A stretch of DNA of 64,000 bases from NCBI RefSeq assembly GCF_000275865.1, contig NZ_CM001555.1:1261706-1325705 (forward strand). The letters are read 5' to 3'. This document shows, piece after piece, positions 1 to 8,013 of this stretch (its first letter is position 1; each line of letters begins with the position of its first letter). Under the pieces are notes generated by a model that was not told where the DNA came from, made no database searches, and worked only from the letters and a program-made list of their open reading frames with translations. The DNA comes from Methanofollis liminatans DSM 4140 (GTDB lineage Archaea; Halobacteriota; Methanomicrobia; Methanomicrobiales; Methanofollaceae). A program made the position numbers and the translations under genes.

Positions 1-252
1 CTCCAGGACAGCAGGACTCTCCCGCACTCTCTCGAGCACGTACTTCGCGAACCCTGGATCGCGCTTCAGTCTCACCAGCATCAGGTTATCCAGGGCATGA
101 TCGATGAACCGGTCGCGCTTCTCCTCATGCGAGAGATCCTGCACCGAACAGAGAAACTCCCTGTCCGCCCGGACAGCATACGACTCCCAGAGAAAATCAC
201 GGACCGGAGATATATTGATCGTCATATCTCCATCAACAACGTCTGTTCTCAT
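1..252 (-). CDS. Unrecognised protein, N-terminal 84 residues (runs off the window)
   Basis: An open frame reads leftward from an ATG at 252 to the window edge and begins MRTDVVDGDMTINISPVRDF. The visible part is mixed charged and hydrophobic with no membrane segment or motif I recognise. A second in-frame ATG at 225 could be the real start, because neither has a clear Shine-Dalgarno site. It lies downstream of the viperin gene on the same strand, with a hairpin and T-run between them, so it may be a separate transcript. Prokaryotic viperins often sit next to a nucleotide kinase; nothing visible here says this is one. Confidence 0.5.
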   Translation of the reverse strand, partial: MRTDVVDGDMTINISPVRDFLWESYAVRADREFLCSVQDLSHEEKRDRFIDHALDNLMLVRLKRDPGFAKYVLERVRESPAVLE

Positions 253-280
253 AAAGCAATCGAATAAACTTCCTGATACG

Positions 281-303
281 AAAAAAAGGATCTCATATCC
301 TTT
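281..303 (-). terminator. Hairpin plus oligo-T terminator after viperin
   Basis: On the minus strand, 28 bases past the viperin stop, AAAGGAT and ATCCTTT form a perfect 7-bp stem around a 5-base loop. The second arm runs into a T stretch (TTTTTTT reading leftward to 281). An oligo-T tract is the usual archaeal termination signal, and the hairpin adds weight. It would separate viperin from the gene starting at 252. Confidence 0.5.
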
Positions 304-330
304 AAAATCCCGGATCACTCAAAAAACGTA

Positions 331-1164
331 TCACCATGCATATACCCCTCCCCTCCTGAGGTACTGCCCCTCATCAACATATGCAAAAACCCCGGACCCC
401 AGCACCTCATCCAGGGAATATTTCCTGATCACCCGCCCTGTGTCGGTCTTCACGCGTCCCCCCGGCGTGACCATGAAATACGACCCCTCGATCATCGCCG
501 AGGACTCAAACACCGGCAGGACACCGCCGCGCAGGATGACACCCGCGTGACGGTCAGCAAAAGCCCGGAACTCCGCGTCGGTCACCGAGAGATCGGCCAC
601 CGCCCCATCATTCTCCCCCCTGATATGGAGCATCTGCAGCACCTTCCAGCGGTCGGGATCGGTCCTCCTGACGAACCCGGTCATATCCTCATCCCGGGAA
701 AGGGCGGTGACCGTCGTATTGATCTTCAATCTGATCCCGGTTTCCCTGATTGCATCGGAGAGACGGATACAGTGACCGACGTGCTGACCGTCTCCGCGGC
801 CCAGGCGCGCCTCAGTCTCCTCGGAGGCCGAATCCACCGAGAGGGCGATCCAGTCGATATACCCCCTGTGCGTCCTGACCAGTTCAGGTGTCAGCCGCGA
901 CCCGTTTGTCGTGATTGAGACAGTCATCCCCAGATCATGAGCAACCCGGCAGTATTCGAAGAGCTGCGGGTGGAGCAGGGGTTCCCCGCCGGCAAAATTG
1001 ATCTTCTCCATCCCTGCACCGACAAGACGGGTGAGGATCCTGCATCCTTCAGAGAAAGAAACTGGAGTTTCCCCGAGGTTCCGTGCAAAACAGAACCTGC
1101 ACGAGTAGTTGCAGGCAGAGATCAGATGCCAGTTCACAGACCGGATCGTAGACGGTGTGGGCAT
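331..1164 (-). CDS. Prokaryotic viperin (radical SAM antiviral nucleotide synthase)
   Basis: Viperins are radical SAM enzymes that convert CTP, and in prokaryotes also UTP or GTP, into 3'-deoxy-3',4'-didehydro nucleotides that terminate viral transcripts. The 277-residue product has the radical SAM CxxxCxxC motif near its start (SACNYSCRFCF). It then follows vertebrate viperin closely: AGMEKINFAGGEP, the EDMT and RWKVLQ blocks, and the C-terminal block LRRGGVYAW that viperins use for substrate binding. I chose the ATG at 1164 because AGGATCAC lies just upstream; the frame also extends to an ATG at 1191. A CARF-type regulator is transcribed divergently, and the shared region holds an inverted repeat. 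No nucleotide kinase is visible beside it. The family call is firm; which nucleotide it uses cannot be told from the sequence. Confidence 0.93.
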   Translation of the reverse strand: MPTPSTIRSVNWHLISACNYSCRFCFARNLGETPVSFSEGCRILTRLVGAGMEKINFAGGEPLLHPQLFEYCRVAHDLGMTVSITTNGSRLTPELVRTHRGYIDWIALSVDSASEETEARLGRGDGQHVGHCIRLSDAIRETGIRLKINTTVTALSRDEDMTGFVRRTDPDRWKVLQMLHIRGENDGAVADLSVTDAEFRAFADRHAGVILRGGVLPVFESSAMIEGSYFMVTPGGRVKTDTGRVIRKYSLDEVLGSGVFAYVDEGQYLRRGGVYAW

Positions 1165-1202
1165 ATACAGTGATCCTATCGGGAAAACCATCAGATTAAT
1201 CC

Positions 1203-1232
1203 GAAATTGTTTCAAAAATCGGAAACAATTTA
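1203..1232. promoter_or_regulatory. Inverted repeat between viperin and CARF regulator
   Basis: GAAATTGTTTC at 1203-1213 and GAAACAATTTA at 1222-1232 form an inverted repeat with an 8-base spacer. Each half is itself nearly palindromic. It lies 39 bases from the viperin ATG and 26 bases from the regulator ATG, where a divergent operator would be expected. The same half-site recurs at 2050-2060. Binding by the neighbouring winged-helix protein is an inference. Confidence 0.6.
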
Positions 1233-1257
1233 TCTCTGCCCGTGCCTTGTTCAGGAT

Positions 1258-2037
1258 ATGCCCGAACCGCACCTCCTCTTCATCAGCGCAGGGGAGCACG
1301 TCCACGAGACCCTCCCTGCCTGCATCAAAAACCTCAAAGAGATCACCCACGCCATCGTCGTTGTGGAGGAAAGCGTCTATCATGACCTCCCCGTGGACGC
1401 AGTGCAGATGAAGACGGTAAAACCCCTTATCAGGGAGGCGATCCAGGGCGTAAAGGCGATCTGCGACTCGATGAACATCGCCTTCAGCGAGATCAGGACA
1501 GAAGACACCCGGATCAACGCGATCCGTGACGCCGTCCTCGCCGTCACCCGCCAGCACCCCGCGGCGCGCATCTCCTTCAACCTGAGCGGCGGGACAAAGA
1601 TGCTCTCCCTCTCCCTCTTCATCATGGCGCTCTGGCTCGATGCAGAGGTCTACCTGACACCGAAGAACGACCAGATCGAACAGATCCTCATTCCCCAGAT
1701 GCATCTCGACGATATCAGGAGAAACCCCAACTATCCAAAGGCCCTTGAAATCATCTCCACCGCTTCAGGGAGGTGGGTGACCCGCCAGGATTTTGCCATA
1801 GAGATGGAAAAAAACTACAAACCTTCCCGCTTCCCCGGCGATGAAAAAACAAAAAGGATACCGAACCGCGGGACCATCACAAGGATCCTCCAGCAACTGA
1901 TCGACTGGGATCTTGTCGAGGAGTCGTTCTGTGACAGGAGCAAAAAGGCGAAACAGTACTGCCTGACGCCCCACGGCGAATTTGCACAGAAGATACTCAG
2001 GTTCGAAGGCGGAACCGATGCGCCCGAGCACAAATAG
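1258..2037 (+). CDS. CARF-domain winged-helix transcriptional regulator
   Basis: The 259-residue product resembles Csa3-like and DUF6293-type archaeal regulators. The N-terminal half (residues 1-150) is a Rossmann-like CARF fold: LLFISAGEH forms the first strand and NLSGGTKMLSLSLFIMAL near residue 110 is the ligand-binding loop typical of CARF proteins. The C-terminal half (from about residue 165) looks like a winged helix, with RGTITRILQQLIDWDLVEE as the recognition region. CARF domains bind cyclic oligoadenylates or related nucleotides; the ligand here is unknown. The open frame extends to a TTG at 1207, but that lies inside the inverted repeat, so I use the ATG at 1258. No CRISPR genes are in view, so this may be a CARF protein serving viperin rather than CRISPR. 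Confidence 0.75.
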   Translation: MPEPHLLFISAGEHVHETLPACIKNLKEITHAIVVVEESVYHDLPVDAVQMKTVKPLIREAIQGVKAICDSMNIAFSEIRTEDTRINAIRDAVLAVTRQHPAARISFNLSGGTKMLSLSLFIMALWLDAEVYLTPKNDQIEQILIPQMHLDDIRRNPNYPKALEIISTASGRWVTRQDFAIEMEKNYKPSRFPGDEKTKRIPNRGTITRILQQLIDWDLVEESFCDRSKKAKQYCLTPHGEFAQKILRFEGGTDAPEHK

Positions 2038-2047
2038 TTGCAGAGTT

Positions 2048-2062
2048 TGGAAACAATTTCCA
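2048..2062. promoter_or_regulatory. Second copy of the viperin/CARF palindrome
   Basis: TGGAAACAATTTCCA is a 15-base palindrome around a 3-base centre and contains GAAACAATTTC, the half-site found in the viperin/CARF region. It starts 10 bases after the regulator stop and lies 50 bases upstream of the small gene at 2113, so that gene could be under the same control. This is a sequence match only. Confidence 0.5.
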
Positions 2063-2112
2063 GATACCTTCACCAGAAACCCCTTCCAATCCTCAATAAA
2101 GGAGGTGAACAG

Positions 2113-2241
2113 ATGGGAAAGAAAGGTTCCATGCCCCTCGGTGCGGCAAGCCGGATCCAGGCCGCGGCCGACCGGAGCGGCACCAACCAGGGCTTCAAGT
2201 CCCGGGCGATGTCGTCGGCTGCAAAGAACAGCAAGAAATAA
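2113..2241 (+). CDS. 42-residue SMP-like small protein
   Basis: The gene starts eight bases after a near-perfect Shine-Dalgarno site (GGAGGTGA at 2101-2108), so it is very likely translated. The product is basic, alanine-rich and serine-rich. AASRIQAAADRSG followed by GFKSRAMSSAAKN matches the SMP (seed maturation protein-like) repeat seen in many short prokaryotic stress-related proteins. Function is unknown; such proteins are small and probably disordered. A T-run follows directly (2244-2251) and may end the transcript. It sits behind a copy of the viperin/CARF palindrome. Confidence 0.75.
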   Translation: MGKKGSMPLGAASRIQAAADRSGTNQGFKSRAMSSAAKNSKK

Positions 2242-2808
2242 CTCTTTTTTTGGAAGGATTGATCCAAATTTATGTTTCTCAATTTTTCAAGTGTTTTTTG
2301 TGGAAATACAATCTTTAGCTCTCTCATCATCCTCAATTTGGAGAAGCGGGACATCGTGAAGTCAGTACTCAACAAGTGTGAAACTTCGATAAGCAGAGGG
2401 CCAATCGAAATTTCCCTCTCTGTCTTTTCTAATATCAGATCCGAATCAAAACCCACTATTTATCCTCCCTCAATTTATCTGCACCCCCCCAGCCAAACAC
2501 CAATCAATGGAGCTCCAATAATGCCTTCATCTGGCTTGAACCCCAAGCAAATGGAGGAGGTGACCTGATAGGGCAGGTGACTCGTATTCGCAGGCATTGA
2601 CTCAAGAAATACCGGGGTGATCACCGAGGCAGGATGAGACGTTTGTGATTTGGATTTTTTCTCTCAAGGATATCACGGAAAAAGCGTTTGTGTCAATTAG
2701 AACCACTATGAAGGTAACAAATACACAGGTTCCAGCAGTATGGAAAAGGCATCGGATCGGCTTTCACTCGCGCGATCAAGGAGGATACCTCGAGCTGGGC
2801 ATGATGGG

Positions 2809-2820
2809 TTCAACAAAGCC
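2809..2820. repeat. Solo terminal repeat TTCAACAAAGCC
   Basis: This 12-mer is identical to the right end of the small element at 7513-7815 and differs by one base from the right end of the element at 30607-30702. No matching left end or target duplication was found nearby, so it may be what remains of an element after deletion. Confidence 0.5.
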
Positions 2821-3023
2821 CTATATTTTATAATCCTGAGCCTATTCCCAAAACAGGAGATAAATCCTTTTTTATTTCCTGCCAACCTCGATTTAATCTC
2901 AACTAGAAAAATGTGGTCTCCGACCTAGAATCAGTTCCCTTCCTCCTTCTGATGATCCGATTTCCATTGGGATCCATGCCTTCAAAAAGATCCTTATCGC
3001 TACTCTTCGTCCGTTACAGAAAT

Positions 3024-3035
3024 AAAAACGTTTTT
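3024..3035. promoter_or_regulatory. Palindrome AAAAACGTTTTT upstream of yhaO-like gene
   Basis: A perfect 12-base palindrome lies 50 bases before the start of the yhaO-like gene. Its A/T-rich arms could hold a TATA element or a dimer-binding site. There is no further support. Confidence 0.3.
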
Positions 3036-3085
3036 CATGCCTTACGCCAAGCATCCACCTACGAACAGCGAATTTGAGGCATAAC

Positions 3086-4381
3086 ATGACACAACCCCCG
3101 AAAAAAACCCGAAAAATATCTCCAGACACCCTAACCTTCATCCACACTGCAGATCTCCACCTCGGCAGCCCCCTCACCGGCATCAGGGCGATGGACGAGA
3201 GCATGGCCGAAAAACTCATCCAGGCATCGTACTGTGCCTTCGACCGGATCGTTGACCTGGCGATCAGGGACGAGGTCGATTTCGTCCTGATCGCAGGCGA
3301 CCTCTACGACAGCCAGAGGCAGCAGATCTACGAACAGCTCAAACTCCTCCACGCCCTTGAGAGACTCAATGGCCACGGCATCATGGTCTACATCGTCTGC
3401 GGCAACCATGATCCACACAGCGCCTGGTCACGGTCCATTCGGTGGCCGGGAAACGTCCATATTATGGCAGATGACAGGCCCGAGGTCGTCTTCTTCGAAA
3501 AAGATGGAGAAAAAAAGGCGGCCATTGTGGGGGTGAGTTATCCGCGCTCTTCTGTCCTTGAGAATCTCGCCACAACATTCCCGGAGAAAGAATCAGGCTG
3601 GCCCTTCACGATCGGCCTCCTCCACGCCACTCTCGGCAGCACCAGCGAGCATGTTTCCTACGCCCCCTGCTCAGAGGAAAACCTGACTGCCACTGGCTAT
3701 GACTACTGGGCCCTCGGCCACATCCACAAACCTGCGATCGTCCGCCAGGCTGATCCGACCATAGTCTACCCGGGTATCCCGCAGGGACGCGACATTGGCG
3801 AGTCCGGTCCGAGGGGGTGCTACCATGTTGCGGTCAGGTCAGACGGCACCATCGAGCCTACCTTTGTTGAAACCGCGGAGATCTGCTGGGAAACTGCAAC
3901 CCTCTCTATCGACGGTATCGACACCCTCAGTGATCTTGACGTTGCAATCCTGGACACTCTCGACGATATACAGGAGACGAGAACTGGCAGTCAGGTTTGC
4001 TGCCGCCTCACCCTCACTGGACGGGGGGAGGTCCACCGTGATCTCAGCAGGGTGAAGGGAGCGATTGACGACCTTGCTGACCATCTCAGGGAGGTCGGAT
4101 CAGAGGTGTACATCGACCGGATCATCGACCAGACGGCCCTCCCTATCGACCGGGAAGCGCTTGTCCGGCGGGAGGATCTTATTGGCGACATTCTCCGGAT
4201 CTCTGACAATCTCCAGCAGGACCCGAAGGCCGCGGAGACTTTCGTGCCTCTCTTCAAGGATCTGTTCTCTGATAAGAGGGGGAAGAAATGCGATCCTATC
4301 AGTCCAGAGGAGATCCCTGACCTGATCAGGGAGGCCGAAACCTATCTCCTCGACCTGCTGCAGCCGGAGGAGAGGGTATGA
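3086..4381 (+). CDS. Mre11/SbcD-like metallophosphoesterase (YhaO family)
   Basis: A predicted Mn-dependent DNA exo/endonuclease of 431 residues. The calcineurin-type metal sites are all present: HTADLHLG, AGDLYDS, GNHDPH, LLHATLG and GHIHKP. The extended N-terminal form and the partner gene resemble YhaO of Firmicutes rather than classic archaeal Mre11. I chose the ATG at 3086 because GAGG lies eight bases upstream; the frame extends to a TTG at 3074. The stop overlaps the next start (ATGA at 4378), so the two are translationally coupled and likely form an SbcCD-like complex acting on DNA ends. Confidence 0.88.
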   Translation: MTQPPKKTRKISPDTLTFIHTADLHLGSPLTGIRAMDESMAEKLIQASYCAFDRIVDLAIRDEVDFVLIAGDLYDSQRQQIYEQLKLLHALERLNGHGIMVYIVCGNHDPHSAWSRSIRWPGNVHIMADDRPEVVFFEKDGEKKAAIVGVSYPRSSVLENLATTFPEKESGWPFTIGLLHATLGSTSEHVSYAPCSEENLTATGYDYWALGHIHKPAIVRQADPTIVYPGIPQGRDIGESGPRGCYHVAVRSDGTIEPTFVETAEICWETATLSIDGIDTLSDLDVAILDTLDDIQETRTGSQVCCRLTLTGRGEVHRDLSRVKGAIDDLADHLREVGSEVYIDRIIDQTALPIDREALVRREDLIGDILRISDNLQQDPKAAETFVPLFKDLFSDKRGKKCDPISPEEIPDLIREAETYLLDLLQPEERV

Positions 4382-7300
4382 AGATCGAGGAGATTTACAT
4401 CGACGGCTTCGGCCACTTTCACAATGCGAAGATAGAATCGCTGTCCCCTCACCTGACTGTCATTACAGGGCCCAACGAGGCGGGTAAATCAACTCTGCTT
4501 GAGTTCATCCGCAGGATGTTCTTCGGGTTTAAAAAACAGGGTCCGAACACCTACCCGCCTCTGAACGGGGGTGATATGGGAGGGAGGCTGCGACTGACCA
4601 CGCCTGACGAGGAGGCTGTGCTCCTTGAACGATCTGAAAAGCGTGCCGAACCCTCGCTCTTCTCAGTCGACGGAGGCCCTGCCGGCTGTACCCTGCCCGA
4701 CCTCATTGGCACGGCCGACCGGCAGTTCTTCGAGAATGTCTATGCCTTCGGCCTCGGTGAACTGAGTGACTTCAAGAGTCTCTCTGCTGGATCGATCCAG
4801 AGCAGGGTGATGAGTGCCGGGATCGGGATCACCAGAGGCTCTATCGCCGACGTCCAGACCCAGGTCCAGAAGGACTGTGATGCACTCTTCAAACCTGGAA
4901 GGGCCTGGAAAGATATCAGGATCAAGGAGATCTTCTCAGAGATCACCGACCTGGAGAAGGACCTGCGCCAGTGCACCGGGACGCAGGAGGAATACGACCA
5001 TCTCCAGTTCGAGTTGAAAGAATTGGAAAGCACTCTTGCAGACCTGAAAGACGAGGAGAAGACGCTCAGGAAGAAGATGCAGGACGCCTCAAACCTGCTC
5101 TCTGTCTGGGACGAATGGGTTGCCTATACCGAGACGAAGAAACGTCTGTCCGATCTCCCTGAGGTCGTTCCTGTCCCTGATGACGGTGTCCAGACCCTCA
5201 GGGGTCTCACCGAGAAGGCCGGGGAACTGGAGGAGGAACTGAAAGCGTGCCGCCGTGACCTCCAGCAGGCTGCCCAGAGCCTCGCAGGGTGCACTGTCGA
5301 CGAGGTAGTCTGTGCTCACGCCGACAGGATCCATGACCTGGAGAACGGCCTGAAGAAGTATCTCGCCGATCTGGACGCTTACAACGAGGCCGTCCGGGAG
5401 ACGGAGAAACTCACACAGGAGGTTGACGCCCTCGCCAGCCAGGTCGGCCTGCAGGGTGAGGGCCTCGCTTCTTTCGATGTTTCTGCCCGGACCCGTCAGC
5501 AGGTCGAAGATTTCCGGACCCATTTCTCCGACCTCAACGAGGAGGCCAGAACCCAGACGTCTGAGGGAATTCGCCTTGACGGGGAGAAGAGAGGGGTGCA
5601 GGCCAAGATACAGACAGACGAGGCGGCTCTCTCCGCCCTCTCCGTCACCGGAACCCTGGAGGAGGTACAGAAGAAAAGAGCGGCCCTCGACGATCTGAGT
5701 GTCGAGGTTCCGGCCTGGTCGAAGGCGAAGGATGAACTCGACCGTCTCATCGAGAAGGAGGCCGAGATCGGGACACGGCTGAAACAGGACGCGGCAGCCC
5801 GCGGGGTCTCTCTTCCCCGCTGGCCGGCCCTGGTGATCATGGCGGCAGGTGTGGTTGCTCTTGCCGGCGGGGTGATGATGGACTCCCTCATCATCGGCAG
5901 CGGCCTCTTCCTCCTGATGCTGGTGATTGCCGGGATTTATCTTCGGGGTGTCACACGAGAAACACCTGTCGACATTCCAGCAGGCGATGAAGTTCTGGAC
6001 ATGGCCAGAGTACGGCAGGTAAAGGAGACGGATCTTGCCGAACGGGAGTTGGCGCTCAGGAATAAGGCAAAAGAATGCGGATTCTCTACCATTCCCGATC
6101 TCTCCGCGATCAATACCATGCGATCCAAGCTGGACGGCGAGGTGCACACCCTCCAGGAGAGGGAGAGGCTGGAGAAGGCCCTGCAGGTTTCTCGCAAGAC
6201 GTGCACCGGTCTTGCCGCAGACCTCGAACGCGTACAGACCGCCCTTGCCGCGAATGCGCAAGAGAAAAAGAAGGTTGGGGAGGAGTGGCAGGCATGGCTG
6301 CATGCCGTCTCTCTCGACATCTCGCTCACACCTGAAGTCGTCCTTGATATCATTCCCAAAATCGAGAAGGCGCAGGACAGGATCAGGGCGCGGGATGAGG
6401 CCGGGATCAGGTGTGCCAACCTGAAGGAGACGATTGCAGCGTATGATACGGCGGCGGCGGGGGTTGCTGTCGCAATCGGGGCAGACCCTGCCCCCTCGGT
6501 CGAGGTGCAGGTGCAAAACGCGGTGGCATTCCTCAAGGAGCAGAGTGAGCGCAAGATGCAGTATGAGAACCTGGTAAGGGAGCACACCAGGATCCAGAAG
6601 GAAGAGGCGGCGATCGTTGGAAGACAGGGTGAAATAGCCAGAAAACGGGCTGATCTCTTTTCCCAGGCATCTGTGATCGACGAGGAGATGTTCCGGAAAC
6701 ATGCCCAGATACAGGAGGAGAGGATCAGACTCGCAAAAGAGGAGGCAGAGGCCGAACTCCGCCTGAAGAAGGCGGCGGGAGGAGACCGGGCTTTCCCTGC
6801 CTTTGTCACGCACCTGGAGAGCAACGAACGCGCCGACCTTGTAGAAACGGTAGAAGAGTGCAGGCAGCGCTTGGATGAGATCGCACCTGAAGGGGAGGGG
6901 AAGAGGGAAAGGCGCGGCCGTCTCCTGAAAGAGATAGAAGAACTCGAAGGCGACAACCATACTGCCGCCTACGAAGCGAGATTGCGGTTTCTCCACGAAG
7001 ACCTCACCGAAACCTCCCGTGCCTGGGCAGTCAGGGTGATCGCGGGCCACCTCCTCCACCAGGCGATCGAGAAGTACGAGAAGGAACGCCAGCCGGCGGT
7101 CATCCTGGAGGCGACCAGGTATTTCAGCGGGATCACCGGTGGGCGCTACCAGAAGATCTACCGGCCGATCGATGCCGATGCTGTCGTCGTTGAAGAGGGG
7201 AGTGGAAAAAGGAAGGAGATCACCGACCTGAGTCTTGGGACTGCGCAGCAGCTCTACCTCGCACTGCGGTTCGGTTATATCACCGAGTTCGGCAAGCACG

Positions 7301-7503
7301 ATGCTACTCTCCCTGCCGTCTTCGACGACGTGCTGGTGAATTTCGACCCAGCGAGGAAGAAGATGGGGTGCCAGGCGATCGCCGACCTGGCCGGGAAGAC
7401 GCAGGTTCTCTACTTTACCTGTCACCCGGAGACGGTCGCCCTTCTCACGGAGGCGCGGCCTGATGCACGGGTCATCGACCTTGGCGAGGTCGGCGGGAAT
7501 TGA
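4378..7503 (+). CDS. SbcC/Rad50-like AAA ATPase with central membrane segment (YhaN family)
   Basis: The 1041-residue product has Walker A GPNEAGKSTL at residues 31-40, long coiled coils, and the ABC signature (LSLGTAQQL) and Walker B (FDDVLVNFDP) in the last 100 residues. Unlike Rad50 it has no zinc hook. In its place, at about residues 483-525, two hydrophobic stretches (WPALVIMAAGVVALAGGV and GSGLFLLMLVIAGIYL) predict a membrane hairpin, as in YhaN. With the nuclease it overlaps it should form a membrane-tethered DNA-end-processing complex. The family role is DNA repair or control of recombination; a defence role is suggested only by context. Confidence 0.88.
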   Translation: MKIEEIYIDGFGHFHNAKIESLSPHLTVITGPNEAGKSTLLEFIRRMFFGFKKQGPNTYPPLNGGDMGGRLRLTTPDEEAVLLERSEKRAEPSLFSVDGGPAGCTLPDLIGTADRQFFENVYAFGLGELSDFKSLSAGSIQSRVMSAGIGITRGSIADVQTQVQKDCDALFKPGRAWKDIRIKEIFSEITDLEKDLRQCTGTQEEYDHLQFELKELESTLADLKDEEKTLRKKMQDASNLLSVWDEWVAYTETKKRLSDLPEVVPVPDDGVQTLRGLTEKAGELEEELKACRRDLQQAAQSLAGCTVDEVVCAHADRIHDLENGLKKYLADLDAYNEAVRETEKLTQEVDALASQVGLQGEGLASFDVSARTRQQVEDFRTHFSDLNEEARTQTSEGIRLDGEKRGVQAKIQTDEAALSALSVTGTLEEVQKKRAALDDLSVEVPAWSKAKDELDRLIEKEAEIGTRLKQDAAARGVSLPRWPALVIMAAGVVALAGGVMMDSLIIGSGLFLLMLVIAGIYLRGVTRETPVDIPAGDEVLDMARVRQVKETDLAERELALRNKAKECGFSTIPDLSAINTMRSKLDGEVHTLQERERLEKALQVSRKTCTGLAADLERVQTALAANAQEKKKVGEEWQAWLHAVSLDISLTPEVVLDIIPKIEKAQDRIRARDEAGIRCANLKETIAAYDTAAAGVAVAIGADPAPSVEVQVQNAVAFLKEQSERKMQYENLVREHTRIQKEEAAIVGRQGEIARKRADLFSQASVIDEEMFRKHAQIQEERIRLAKEEAEAELRLKKAAGGDRAFPAFVTHLESNERADLVETVEECRQRLDEIAPEGEGKRERRGRLLKEIEELEGDNHTAAYEARLRFLHEDLTETSRAWAVRVIAGHLLHQAIEKYEKERQPAVILEATRYFSGITGGRYQKIYRPIDADAVVVEEGSGKRKEITDLSLGTAQQLYLALRFGYITEFGKHDATLPAVFDDVLVNFDPARKKMGCQAIADLAGKTQVLYFTCHPETVALLTEARPDARVIDLGEVGGN

Positions 7504-7512
7504 GAGGCCATC

Positions 7513-7815
7513 GGCTTTGTTGAATCGCACATGAGTCTAGGAAGTGGGCGCACGCATACCCCATGAAATGTTTTTCATGGTAACCCTCATGCCGAGTTTG
7601 ATGTCTCTCCTGTAATCGCAGGGAGGGAGTGCGGATCCCCCGCCTTCCCTATACTGCCTGCCGGGGGTTTCACCCCATTGGAGCGGATGGGCCCCGGGAA
7701 GAGCGAACAGGACGTCCGGGGGGGGAGCGTGCCGTATCCCCACCTATCCTGACGGGGGTCCGGGGGGCAGCAGTCCCCCGGCTCAAGCACCCCAGAATCG
7801 GATTTCAACAAAGCC
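7513..7815. mobile_element. Small non-autonomous element with terminal inverted repeats
   Basis: The 303-bp segment begins GGCTTTGTTGAA and ends TTCAACAAAGCC, a perfect 12-bp terminal inverted repeat. The flanks AGGCCATC (7505-7512) and GGGCCATC (7816-7823) match at seven of eight bases, as a target duplication would. It codes for nothing convincing. It carries an internal hairpin at 7561-7580 (CCATGAAA and TTTCATGG around TGTT) and C/G-rich runs. A second, shorter element at 30607 has nearly the same ends and perfect 8-bp duplications. The ends and 8-bp duplication resemble the IS6 family, but no transposase lies in the window. Confidence 0.7.
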
Positions 7816-7979
7816 GGGCCATCTTCTTTTTTGCAGGGGAGATTGAACACACCGCCCCCGTCGACCTCACTGACCCAACTCAGACGATAGATCCAGACCA
7901 CCCGTCAAGCAGAGACATACAAAGGACAGTAATTCCAAAAATTTGGCTTCAGAGTAATGACGAAAATGATAAGGTATCT

Positions 7980-7995
7980 ATATTACGAGTAATAT
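7980..7995. promoter_or_regulatory. Inverted repeat upstream of TerB-domain gene
   Basis: ATATTAC and GTAATAT flank a 2-base centre, a perfect 7-bp inverted repeat ending 18 bases before the ATG at 8014. It is A/T-rich and could contain the promoter or overlap a repressor site for the five-gene array that follows. Confidence 0.4.
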
Positions 7996-8013
7996 TATGT
8001 ACTGTGTTGACGT

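Larger units (their letters stand above)
2242..3085. other. Gene-free stretch with a solo repeat end
   Basis: No convincing gene is visible. Short open frames on both strands lack ribosome sites and coherent protein character. The region opens with an oligo-T tract (2244-2251), carries a lone copy of the terminal repeat TTCAACAAAGCC at 2809-2820, and ends with the palindrome at 3024-3035 ahead of the next operon. It may be a decayed insertion site. Confidence 0.5.

Noticed and set aside
1192-1704. Extension of the viperin frame upstream of 1191
   Set aside because: It runs antisense through the CARF gene; viperins begin close to the CxxxCxxC motif, as from the ATG at 1164.
2759-2820. A third complete miniature element ending at 2820
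   Set aside because: GGCTTT at 2759 matches only six bases of the left end, and the flanks (ATCGGATC and CTATATTT) are not duplicated.
2272-2928. Short plus-strand frames after the SMP-like gene
   Set aside because: No ribosome sites, no recognisable sequence; they overlap a solo repeat end and A/T-rich DNA.
5089-7530. Long minus-strand frame of 813 codons
   Set aside because: It is exactly antisense to the YhaN-like gene, which has clear ATPase motifs; the translation is rich in Arg/Leu/Gly/Asp with no domain.
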